Shown: positions 1-5,403, counted from the first letter of the stretch. The stretch is 5,403 bases of DNA from an uncultured Gammaproteobacteria bacterium (GCA_913058195.1 CAJXPP010000163.1:1-5403); one strand, 5' to 3'. Notes: generated by a model from the letters alone, not told the origin. Numbers and translations: made by a program.

Positions 1-45
1 GATCATGCCTAGTCTCGTGGGCTCGGAGATGTGTATAAGAGACAG
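1..45 (+). other. Untrimmed Nextera i7 adapter (sequencing artefact), left end
   Basis: This is not genomic DNA. Bases 27-45 read AGATGTGTATAAGAGACAG, the 19-bp hyperactive Tn5 mosaic end used in Nextera tagmentation. Bases 12-26 are GTCTCGTGGGCTCGG, the Nextera read-2 adapter. Bases 4-11 are CATGCCTA, which I recognise as the i7 index of Nextera primer N706, and bases 1-3 are the end of the P7 primer (...GAGAT). The block is a perfect 45-nt inverted repeat of 5356-5400. Genomic sequence starts at 46, inside qmcA. Confidence 0.98.
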
Positions 46-46
46 G

Positions 47-799
47 AATATCACCTTTGGCAATCGCTTCTGATACAACAAATGTAGCGCGTGCTTCAGC
101 TTCAGCTAGACGCTCGCGAGCTTCGGCATCGCGAAATGCAGCTTCGCGGCGGCCTTCAGCATCAAGCACTACAGCTTGTTTTTCACCTTCAGCTTTTAGG
201 ATCTCAGCTTGACGAAAACCTTCAGCTTCTAAAATATTGGCACGTTTTTCACGTTCAGCTTTCATTTGGCGACCCATTGCTTCCACTAAATCCGCTGGCG
301 GTGCAATATCTTTAATTTCGATACGAGTCACTTTCACACCCCAAGGTGTTGTTGCGTCATCCACAACGTTGAGTAAACGTGCATTAATTTCATCACGTTT
401 AGAAAGTAGCTCATCTAAATCCATCGATCCCATAACAGTACGAATATTAGTCATGGTTAAATTCAAAATAGCATTATGCAAGTTATTAACTTCATACGCT
501 GCTTTTGCAGCATCAACCACCTGAAAAAATACTACGCCATCGACTCGAACCATTGCATTATCTTTAGTGATAATTTCTTGTGATTCGACATCAAGCACTT
601 GCTCCATCATATTAATCTTAGCGCCGATAGTATCAACCACAGGCACAATAAGATTTAAACCTGGCCGTAAGGTTTTGGTATATCGTCCAAAACGTTCAAC
701 CGTGAATTCACGCCCTTGCTGAACAGATTTAACGCCCAGTAGGATAATAATTATTGCTAGTACTAAGAAAAAAAGTACAAACGCAGAAAAACCTTCCAT
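47..799 (-). CDS. qmcA: QmcA: membrane-anchored SPFH/band-7 (stomatin-like) protein, C-terminus cut off by contig end
   Basis: The minus strand encodes 251 codons from ATG at 799 and stays open into the adapter, so the gene is partial. E. coli QmcA has about 305 residues, so roughly 50 are missing. QmcA is an inner-membrane scaffold of the SPFH family (stomatin, prohibitin, HflK/HflC), a group that forms large oligomers and is linked to protease quality control and lipid microdomains. Visible parts are an N-terminal membrane segment at residues 5-22, then the SPFH domain at about 23-180. Stretches match E. coli QmcA as I recall it: TVERFGRYTKTL (33-44), KINMMEQVLD (61-70), NLTMTNIRTVMGSMDLDE (113-130) and PWGVKVTRIEIKD (152-164). 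A charged Ala/Glu-rich coiled coil with 11-residue periodicity spans 189-243. The start is fixed by AGGAG at 807-811, 7 nt upstream. In many proteobacteria an NfeD-family gene (ybbK/ybbJ pair) follows, but that region is outside the window. It is divergent from csiV. Confidence 0.95.
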
Positions 800-806
800 T
801 TTCTTT

Positions 807-811
807 CTCCT
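807..811 (-). promoter_or_regulatory. Shine-Dalgarno site of qmcA
   Basis: The minus strand reads AGGAG followed by 7 nt (AAAGAAA) and then ATG at 799. This strong, well-spaced site decides the qmcA start and places the hydrophobic anchor right at the N-terminus, as in the family. Confidence 0.8.
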
Positions 812-833
812 AAATCAAAATGATAGAAATTTA

Positions 834-863
834 TTGCTTAATCATACAGTAAATAGATATAAA
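834..863 (+). promoter_or_regulatory. Candidate sigma-70 promoter for csiV
   Basis: TTGCTT (834-839) is followed after 18 nt by TATAAA (858-863), a 5/6 match to the -10 consensus. Transcription would begin near 870 and leave a leader of about 58 nt before the csiV ATG at 928. The -35 is weak (3/6), and the element overlaps the candidate qmcA -10 on the other strand, so it is only a suggestion. Confidence 0.3.
841..846 (-). promoter_or_regulatory. Candidate -10 element for qmcA
   Basis: The minus strand reads TATGAT, a 5/6 match to TATAAT, 41 nt upstream of the qmcA ATG. No good -35 lies 16-18 nt further up: the hexamer at 17-nt spacing is CCAAGA. The call therefore rests on the -10 alone in an AT-rich region. 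The 128-bp intergenic stretch 800-927 holds no gene, no hairpin with a U-tract and no repeat that I can see. Confidence 0.25.
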
Positions 864-927
864 TCTTGGACATTTTGCCCTGTAAGTCGGACAATAGCTG
901 TACATCAATTACCCAGTATATTTGGCC

Positions 928-1596
928 ATGAAATCTGATTTTTTAACACAACTACTTATTACATTTAGCTTATTAATGATCAGCATCTCATCGCATGCCG
1001 CTCAGTGGTATCACGTTGAAATTATTGTATTTGAACAACTCTTTACCGTAACAGATGAGCAATGGCCTTATATGTCAGAAATAGAAAAAAGTCCTATAAA
1101 CCCTAGCACTAACAATAAGCGCATGAAGCCTACTGCCGTATCAACATTAATTGATAGCAAAAATAAACTATCTCGCTCTTCAAAATATCGCGTTCATTAT
1201 CACCATGCTTGGCAACAGCCAATTATGCGAAAAGGATCAGCAAAGGCTGTCACAATTGCAGCTGCTAATGGAATGATCGAAGGTAATATTCGTCTCTATA
1301 AATCAACCTACTTACATGCCTCTGTTGATTTGTGGCTATTAGAAAACAAAGCACCTATTAATAATTGGTCTGATATATCACCCGATGGTGAGAACATTAA
1401 CTTATTAGTACGCAACCCGCACCTTAAGCAATCACACCGAATTCGCAGTAAAAAATTACACTTCTTCGATAACCCAAAATTAGGCGCCTTATTGCAACTT
1501 ACACCAATTGAAACTCCTACTTCGGCTCAACAAAGTGCCAAAGCACTAGAAAGCTATTCTTTACCAGAAGAAGCAGCGCCTACTGCGACTGAATAA
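928..1596 (+). CDS. csiV: CsiV family secreted protein (peptidoglycan-binding, cell-wall assembly factor)
   Basis: This encodes 222 residues. The family takes its name from Vibrio cholerae CsiV (cell shape integrity), a periplasmic protein that binds peptidoglycan and acts with LpoA to activate the synthase PBP1a. Residues 1-25 form a classic signal peptide: a short charged start, a hydrophobic core at 9-20 (LLITFSLLMISI) and a cleavage region SSHAA. The mature protein opens with QWYHVEIIVFEQ (26-37), the N-terminal hallmark of the family. The C-terminal half ends with NPKLGALLQLTPIE, matching the family's closing beta-strand motif. The start at ATG 928 gives the normal charged signal-peptide N-terminus; an in-frame TTG at 922 would add only two residues. 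No clear Shine-Dalgarno site precedes either start. The last 17 bp overlap the convergent phosphorylase gene. In Vibrio and Shewanella relatives csiV usually lies beside mfd, so the neighbours here differ. The family assignment rests on motif recall. Confidence 0.85.
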   Translation: MKSDFLTQLLITFSLLMISISSHAAQWYHVEIIVFEQLFTVTDEQWPYMSEIEKSPINPSTNNKRMKPTAVSTLIDSKNKLSRSSKYRVHYHHAWQQPIMRKGSAKAVTIAAANGMIEGNIRLYKSTYLHASVDLWLLENKAPINNWSDISPDGENINLLVRNPHLKQSHRIRSKKLHFFDNPKLGALLQLTPIETPTSAQQSAKALESYSLPEEAAPTATE

Positions 1597-2320
1597 CATC
1601 AGCAAGAATCTGTTTTACTTGCGCCATGCCACCAGCAAGCGTCTGTTCAATCTCGGCCATAGTAATAATACCTTCTGATAATCCTGCAGCCCAGTTAACC
1701 ATTAAGGCGCATGTTGCATATTGAATATTCAACTCGCGAGCTAAATAGGCTTCCGGCATTCCCGTCATACCTACCATCGCACAGCCATCTTGAGCCATTC
1801 GTTTAATTTCTGCAGCGGTTTCTAAGCGTGGCCCTTGTGTTGCACCATAGGTGCCACCATCGACAATAGCTATATTTAAGCGTTTGCCTGCTTGCAATAA
1901 AGCTTGTCTAAGCGGCTCATCATAAGGGTAAGAAAAATCCAAATGTTTATCTGAGCTAAAATCATCGCTATAAAAGCTTTGCTCTCGCCCATAGGTATAA
2001 TCAATTATCTGATCGGCCACCGCTAAACAGCCAGGTGGTAAATCATCTCTAATGCCGCCCACTGCTGCAATAGCAATAATCTTTTCCACGCCGACCTGAT
2101 GTAACGCTGAAATATTAGCGCGATAATTAATCCGATGTGGTGGAACGGTATGCCCTCCTCCATGTCGAGGTAGAAAAATAACCGATTGCCCATGAAAGTT
2201 TCCAAATAATAATTCACTTGAAGGTTTACCATAAGGTGTTATTACGGTTCTTTTTTCATGAATATCTAAACCTTCTAATGAAGTCAGCCCTGTACCACCA
2301 ATAATCGCTAATTGAGTCAT
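1580..2320 (-). CDS. S-methyl-5'-thioinosine phosphorylase (MTA phosphorylase/PNP family)
   Basis: This 246-residue cytoplasmic enzyme (start at ATG 2320) should split S-methyl-5'-thioinosine with phosphate into hypoxanthine and 5-methylthioribose-1-phosphate, the Pseudomonas aeruginosa PA3004 route for methylthioadenosine salvage after deamination. Length and sequence track PA3004 closely: AIIGGTGLT (5-13, phosphate loop), RHG (52-54) with PPHRINYRAN (60-69), AVGGI (86-90), IDYTYGRE (106-113), SYPYDEPLRQ (130-139), TQGPRLET (161-168), GMTGMPEA (184-191) and GIITMAEIEQ (217-226). The base-recognition position is Asn209 in MVNWAAG. Adenine-specific MTA phosphorylases such as human MTAP carry Asp there, so a 6-oxopurine substrate is favoured. 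AAGGGA at 2329-2334 lies 8 nt before this ATG. A GTG at 2323 directly upstream, overlapping the hpt TAG stop, would add one residue. The gene is translationally coupled to hpt, which uses the hypoxanthine released. Ordinary MTA or inosine phosphorylase activity is the alternative. Confidence 0.92.
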   Translation of the reverse strand: MTQLAIIGGTGLTSLEGLDIHEKRTVITPYGKPSSELLFGNFHGQSVIFLPRHGGGHTVPPHRINYRANISALHQVGVEKIIAIAAVGGIRDDLPPGCLAVADQIIDYTYGREQSFYSDDFSSDKHLDFSYPYDEPLRQALLQAGKRLNIAIVDGGTYGATQGPRLETAAEIKRMAQDGCAMVGMTGMPEAYLARELNIQYATCALMVNWAAGLSEGIITMAEIEQTLAGGMAQVKQILADVIQSQ

Positions 2321-2322
2321 CA

Positions 2323-2862
2323 CTACATTCCCTTCACGGCATAAATTCCCGGCGCATTTCGCCAGTAACCTTGATAATCCATACCAAAACCAAACACATA
2401 ACGATTAGGCACTGTGAGGCCAATAAACTCTGGCTGTTCAGCTAGTTTATTATCATGAAGTTTCTCGATTAAAGTCAGACAACTTACTGATGCAACTTCC
2501 TGTTCAACGCAATATTCTCGCAATGCGTTTACTGTCACACCTTCATCAAAAATATCTTCAATTAAAATAACCGCACGCCCTTTCAGATCTGTTGCCGGTT
2601 GATGTAACCAATCAAGCTCACCACCAACGAGTTTATCGCCATAGCGAGTGACATGAATATAATCAAGCTCTAGAGGAAAACTAAGTTTTGGCAATAAATT
2701 TCCGGTAGTGATAACTGAGCCATTCATCACGCATAACAACAGAGGGTTACTATCCGCATAGTGTTCAGTTAATGTCTGCGCTAACTGATTTAAGGCATGA
2801 TTAATCTCTTCAAGCGAATACAGTAAGTCTGCAGTATCAAAAATTTGCTGGATCTGTTGCAT
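2323..2862 (-). CDS. hpt: Hypoxanthine-guanine phosphoribosyltransferase
   Basis: This cytoplasmic purine-salvage enzyme of 179 residues (start at ATG 2862) joins hypoxanthine or guanine to PRPP, giving IMP or GMP. The PRPP-binding motif VILIEDIFDEGVT is at 98-110, with the acidic pair Glu102-Asp103. CVMNGS (44-49) forms the pyrophosphate-side loop, and TRYGDKLVGGEL (72-83) matches the mobile loop region. Lys134 in LIEKLHD is the expected base-contact lysine. RYVFGFGMDYQGYWRNAPGIYAVKG closes the protein at 154-178 and resembles Pseudomonas Hpt (about 185 residues). The reading frame extends upstream to 2991, but that would overlap the divergent btuF start and place the predicted -10 inside the gene, and the extra residues resemble nothing in the family. 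ATG 2874 (MRFS...) is a possible alternative adding four residues. GAG 7 nt before 2862 is only a weak ribosome site. It heads a two-gene operon with the phosphorylase. Confidence 0.93.
   Translation of the reverse strand: MQQIQQIFDTADLLYSLEEINHALNQLAQTLTEHYADSNPLLLCVMNGSVITTGNLLPKLSFPLELDYIHVTRYGDKLVGGELDWLHQPATDLKGRAVILIEDIFDEGVTVNALREYCVEQEVASVSCLTLIEKLHDNKLAEQPEFIGLTVPNRYVFGFGMDYQGYWRNAPGIYAVKGM
2329..2334 (-). promoter_or_regulatory. Shine-Dalgarno site of the phosphorylase, inside the end of hpt
   Basis: The minus strand reads AAGGGA within the last codons of hpt, 8 nt from ATG 2320 and 5 nt from GTG 2323. The spacing favours ATG. The junction reads TAGTGATG, so a ribosome ending at the hpt TAG sits on the next start, which implies coupled translation. 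Confidence 0.65.
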
Positions 2863-2892
2863 GGAAAATCTCATCAATAGGTCGAATACGCT

Positions 2893-2900
2893 ATTATAAT
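2893..2900. promoter_or_regulatory. Palindromic -10 (ATTATAAT) serving divergent hpt and btuF promoters
   Basis: The octamer is its own reverse complement and contains a perfect TATAAT on each strand: plus at 2895-2900, minus at 2893-2898. Expected transcription starts are near 2907 (plus) and 2886 (minus). That gives similar leaders of about 23 nt, to btuF ATG 2930 and to hpt ATG 2862. The -35 regions are poor on both strands (CATCAA and CCCTTA at 17-nt spacing), so an activator or a weak promoter is possible. The 67-bp gap holds no B12 riboswitch and no clear Fur box. Confidence 0.45.
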
Positions 2901-2916
2901 GACTTTTTATACCAAT

Positions 2917-2922
2917 AAGGGA
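2917..2922 (+). promoter_or_regulatory. Shine-Dalgarno site of the btuF-like gene
   Basis: AAGGGA is followed by 7 nt and ATG at 2930. This well-placed site fixes the start of the binding-protein gene, with the hydrophobic export segment at the very N-terminus. Confidence 0.75.
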
Positions 2923-2929
2923 CTTAAGG

Positions 2930-3844
2930 ATGCGCCGCTTCTGGCCGCTTTTTATATTTGCGATTATTTTATCTGTTGCGATGATGAGCATTCAAAACTC
3001 ATCAACACCAACAATCAATAAAGGGCAGCAGAGCCCACAACGCATTATTTCCCTTGCACCCAGCATTACTGAAACAGTATTTGCTATTGGTGCTGGTTCG
3101 CAACTAGTGGGGGTTACTAAGTATTGTGACTTTCCAGTGGCGACAGAATCACTTCCTAAAGTGGGTGGGTTTGTCGATCCTAATATCGAAGCCATAGTTT
3201 CTCTTGAACCAGACTTAGTCATATTATTAGCAAATCACAGCCGCGTCATTAAACAACTAAAGCAACTTAATATTGATGTATTAACTGTTAGCAATGCCAG
3301 CCTATCGGATATCCAACAAACAATCACTATCATTGCTGAACGAACAGGCCATCAATCACAAGCCGAACAAATTATAACTAAAATCCATAATAGAATAGAA
3401 TTTATAGCCGAAAAAGTAGCCAAAAAAACACCACCTCGAGTCATGATTGCAATGGGCCACAGCATAGGCACAGAGCAAGTCAAACAGGTATTTATTGCTG
3501 GAAATCGAGACTTCTATAATGATTTGATTCAGCTTTCAGGTGGTGTAAATGCTTATCAAGGCGCTAACTTGAAAATACCCTCAGTTTCAGTCGAAGGCAT
3601 TATGGAAATTAATCCACAGGTGATCATAGATATTTTTCCTGAAGCAGATGATCATCACACTGATTTAAATCAAGCGCTAAAAGGCTGGCATAAACTAAAA
3701 TATATTGATGCTGTGAAAAATAATCGCGTTCATATTATTGAAGAAAATTATGCCACTATTCCTGGGCCACGCATCTTCTTATTACTAGAACAAATTGCAC
3801 GTCTTATTCACCCTGAGATTAACTGGCAAGCCAAGCCGTCATGA
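2930..3844 (+). CDS. btuF: BtuF-like periplasmic substrate-binding protein (cobalamin/metal-chelate ABC importer)
   Basis: The 304-residue product belongs to the class III (helical-backbone, PF01497-type) binding proteins that capture cobalamin, haem or ferric siderophores in the periplasm and hand them to a BtuC/FecCD-type permease. Residues 4-19 are a hydrophobic export signal or anchor. No lipobox cysteine is present and the cleavage site is unclear, so it may remain membrane-tethered. RIISLAPSITETVFAIG (38-54) opens lobe 1, and GVTKYCDFP (61-69) and KVGGFVDPNIEAIVSLEPDLVI (77-98) are typical of the cobalamin-binding branch. Lobe 2 contains AGNRDFYNDLIQLSGGVNAY (190-209) and VSVEGIMEINPQVII (219-233). 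Glu87 and Glu222 align by eye with the two BtuF surface glutamates that dock on permease arginines. It is the first gene of a three-gene operon; its TGA overlaps the ATPase ATG (ATGA, 3841-3844). B12 as substrate is inferred; haem or a siderophore cannot be excluded. Confidence 0.8.
   Translation: MRRFWPLFIFAIILSVAMMSIQNSSTPTINKGQQSPQRIISLAPSITETVFAIGAGSQLVGVTKYCDFPVATESLPKVGGFVDPNIEAIVSLEPDLVILLANHSRVIKQLKQLNIDVLTVSNASLSDIQQTITIIAERTGHQSQAEQIITKIHNRIEFIAEKVAKKTPPRVMIAMGHSIGTEQVKQVFIAGNRDFYNDLIQLSGGVNAYQGANLKIPSVSVEGIMEINPQVIIDIFPEADDHHTDLNQALKGWHKLKYIDAVKNNRVHIIEENYATIPGPRIFLLLEQIARLIHPEINWQAKPS
3841..3844 (+). other. ATGA stop/start overlap between binding protein and ATPase
   Basis: ATG (3841-3843) of the ATPase shares bases with TGA (3842-3844) of the binding protein. 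The same arrangement recurs at 4623-4626 before the permease. Together they define one transcription unit with coupled translation. Confidence 0.85.
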
Positions 3845-4626
3845 CAAGTTTCTTAGACGTTAACAATGTCGGCTTAAGCATCGACAATAAAGCCTTATTA
3901 TCCGATATTAGCTTTCAAATGCACTCAGGTGATTACCTTTGTATTCTCGGCCCCAATGGCGCAGGTAAAAGTAGCTTACTCAAAATATTAATGGGTATTA
4001 TTCCTGCCAGCTCGGGGGAAATTCACCTGCAAGAGTCTAATGTATTGGACCTATCGCAAAAGCAACGTGCCCAACAACTCAGTTACGTTCCACAATCACA
4101 CAAAGGCTTACTTCATTTTAGTGTGGAAGAGTTTATAAAAATGGCACGTTATGCCTATCATTCAGCCTTGTCAGATTGGCGTGCACAAGATAAACAAGCC
4201 ATGGATCGTGCCGTTGAAATCACGCATACGGAGGCATTTCTACAGCGCCAGATGAACACTCTCAGTGGAGGCGAAGCTCAACGGGTAATGATTGCAGCAG
4301 CATTATGCCAACAAACACCATTATTATTACTGGATGAACCCACCAGCTTTCTTGATCCGCGCCACCAAGTTGAAGTGCACCAATTAATCCGTGAGCTTAA
4401 CCAGCAACATAACATTAGTATTATCGAAGTAAGTCATGATCTTAATCATGCAGCTCAGCATAGCAAGCATATTTTGGCATTAAAAAATGGTAAAACTCAG
4501 TGGTATGGACCATCAAAAGACTTATTACAAGCTGAGCACTTACAGGCGCTTTATGACCAAGACTTTGTATTTACAACTCACCCCCAAACAAGTGCAACTA
4601 TTGCCCTAGCTAGCGAGTTGCCATGA
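3841..4626 (+). CDS. ABC importer ATPase, BtuD/FepC type
   Basis: The 261-residue cytoplasmic ATP-binding subunit should power uptake through the adjacent permease. All core motifs are intact: Walker A GPNGAGKSS (37-45), Q-loop Gln85 in YVPQS, ABC signature LSGGE (141-145), Walker B LLLLDEP (161-167) with catalytic Glu166, D-loop FLD (170-172) and switch His199 in VSHD. Length and the VPQ Q-loop fit the BtuD/FepC/HmuV family of cobalamin, siderophore and haem importers. About 50 residues follow the H-loop, as usual. It overlaps the upstream binding-protein gene and the downstream permease by 4 nt each (ATGA), which implies translational coupling. No strong Shine-Dalgarno site is visible, which fits coupling. 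Order binding protein, ATPase, permease. Substrate is taken from the neighbours, so no symbol is assigned. Confidence 0.9.
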   Translation: MTSFLDVNNVGLSIDNKALLSDISFQMHSGDYLCILGPNGAGKSSLLKILMGIIPASSGEIHLQESNVLDLSQKQRAQQLSYVPQSHKGLLHFSVEEFIKMARYAYHSALSDWRAQDKQAMDRAVEITHTEAFLQRQMNTLSGGEAQRVMIAAALCQQTPLLLLDEPTSFLDPRHQVEVHQLIRELNQQHNISIIEVSHDLNHAAQHSKHILALKNGKTQWYGPSKDLLQAEHLQALYDQDFVFTTHPQTSATIALASELP

Positions 4627-5355
4627 AACCAATCACGGTTCTTATCTTAGTCGCAATCAGTACATTGGCCATTGTATGCATTAGTCCCTATTTAGGCTTG
4701 CAAAGTAGCTCAGCCGAAATCCAACACCATATTCTGACTCAACTTCGTATTCCACGGATCTTATTCACTTTTCTTGCTGGTTCAGGCTTAGCTCTTTGTG
4801 GCATGGTTTTCCAAGCTATGTTTCATAATCCGCTTGCCACACCATTTACCCTCGGCGTTGCCAGTGGCGCATCACTAGGCGCTGCAATTTACGTCTATCT
4901 GGGCTTTAGCTTCTCACTATTAGGGCTAGATGGCGGCACTTTTGCAGCCTTTATAGGCGCACTACTCGCAATCAGTTTTGTTTATGCCGTAAGCCGTTAT
5001 CAAAATGGCTTTTCGCCTGAAACATTATTACTGACCGGCGTGGCAATTAGCTTCTTCTTTTCTAGCCTAATTTTATTTACCCAATATCTTAGCAACCTTA
5101 ACGATTCATTTGAAATAATGCGATGGCTGATGGGAAGTTTAACTACCGTTGGCTACCATGATGTATTACAACTTCTTCCTTTCGTCACTATTTGCACCGC
5201 TGTTATCTTATGGTTAAGTCGCGAACTCAACTTACTTATGGCAGGCGATGATATTGCCATTAGCCGAGGCGTGCCCGTACATACAATTCGTTATCTATTG
5301 TTTATTGTCACATCACTCTGTGTCGGTGCCATAGTGGCTTTATGTGGCCCTATAG
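4623..5355 (+). CDS. FecCD/BtuC-type ABC permease, C-terminus cut off by contig end
   Basis: The first 244 residues of a polytopic inner-membrane permease start at ATG 4623, overlapping the ATPase stop; GAG 6 nt upstream is a weak ribosome site. Family permeases have about 330 residues and ten membrane helices, so 80-90 residues are missing. Recognisable segments are the N-terminal helix (4-20), LRIPRILFTFLAGSGLALCGMVFQAMFHNPLATPFTLGVASGASLG (41-86), the strongest family signature, then MRWLMGSL (166-173) and AISRGVPV (212-219), just after the position where the coupling helix that contacts the ATPase is expected. The genomic sequence stops at GAIVALCGPI (235-244), just where the family continues with the G-F-[IV]-G-L-x-x-P-H motif. 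From 5356 the frame runs into adapter and would add the artefact AVSYTHLRAHETRHDL, which must be removed. It should form the channel with the two upstream products; substrate probably cobalamin, by association. Confidence 0.9.
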
Positions 5356-5403
5356 CTGTCTCTTATACACATCTCCGAGCCCACGAGACTAGGCATGATC
5401 TCG
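5356..5403 (-). other. Untrimmed Nextera i7 adapter (sequencing artefact), right end
   Basis: This is not genomic DNA. Bases 5356-5374 are CTGTCTCTTATACACATCT, the reverse complement of the Tn5 mosaic end. Bases 5375-5389 are CCGAGCCCACGAGAC, the read-2 adapter in reverse. Bases 5390-5397 are TAGGCATG, the same N706 index in reverse complement, and ATCTCG is the start of the P7 tail. It mirrors bases 1-45 exactly. The genomic insert ends at 5355, inside the permease gene. Confidence 0.98.

Noticed and set aside
91..524. Two plus-strand reading frames (74 and 95 codons) at the left end
   Set aside because: They lie antisense within qmcA, whose minus-strand frame is continuous and matches a known family along its whole length.
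1571..1590. A possible terminator hairpin (GCAG...CTGC) between csiV and the phosphorylase
   Set aside because: The stem is only 4 bp, lies in coding sequence of both genes and has no T-tract on either side.
2023..2232. A 69-codon minus-strand frame inside the phosphorylase gene
   Set aside because: It is an out-of-frame shadow of a fully supported gene, with no ribosome site or recognisable family.
2863..2991. An N-terminal extension of Hpt by 43 residues from an upstream start at 2991
   Set aside because: It would overlap the divergent btuF start and the palindromic -10, and it has no resemblance to Hpt N-termini. ATG 2862 gives the normal family length.
2992..3222. A 76-codon minus-strand frame inside btuF
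   Set aside because: It is antisense to a conserved part of the binding protein and has no independent support.
3745..3770. A B12-box-like GCCACT sequence
   Set aside because: It lies inside the btuF coding region, encoding the conserved stretch before PGPRIFLL, and has no surrounding riboswitch architecture.
1..5403. A 5.4-kb mobile element with 45-bp terminal inverted repeats
   Set aside because: The repeats are Nextera adapter with a Tn5 mosaic end and an index sequence. No transposase or recombinase is encoded between them.

Overview
The window is a short assembly contig from a moderately AT-rich bacterium. The protein families (QmcA, CsiV, the Pseudomonas-type methylthioinosine phosphorylase, a Pseudomonas-like Hpt) point to a gammaproteobacterium, probably aquatic or marine. 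I cannot name the genus from sequence alone. The real genomic insert is 46-5355. Both ends (1-45 and 5356-5403) are untrimmed Illumina Nextera adapter carrying the same i7 index, arranged as a perfect inverted repeat that could be mistaken for transposon ends.

Layout: (1) 46-799, minus strand: qmcA, a membrane-anchored SPFH/band-7 protein, cut off at its C-terminus by the contig end. (2) 800-927: a 128-bp divergent intergenic region with weak promoter candidates for both sides. (3) 928-1596, plus: csiV, a secreted envelope protein of the cell-wall synthesis machinery. It converges on, and overlaps by 17 bp, (4) 1580-2320, minus: S-methyl-5'-thioinosine phosphorylase, which follows directly from (5) 2323-2862, minus: hpt, hypoxanthine-guanine phosphoribosyltransferase. 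(6) 2863-2929: a 67-bp divergent promoter region with a palindromic -10 (ATTATAAT) that reads TATAAT on both strands. (7) 2930 to the contig end, plus: a BtuF-like periplasmic binding protein, a BtuD-like ATPase and a BtuC-like permease. These three are joined by two 4-nt ATGA overlaps, and the permease is truncated by the contig end.

Two coherent functional units appear. The hpt/phosphorylase pair should take methylthioinosine, formed by deaminating the polyamine by-product methylthioadenosine, to hypoxanthine and methylthioribose-1-phosphate, then hypoxanthine to IMP. The btuFDC-type operon should import a corrinoid (cobalamin) or a similar metal chelate across the inner membrane. QmcA and CsiV are envelope proteins without an obvious link to either unit.

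I found no tRNA, rRNA, CRISPR array, riboswitch, insertion sequence or convincing intrinsic terminator. I see no previously undescribed system. The strongest anomaly is the adapter at both ends, which also creates artefact protein tails on the two truncated genes.
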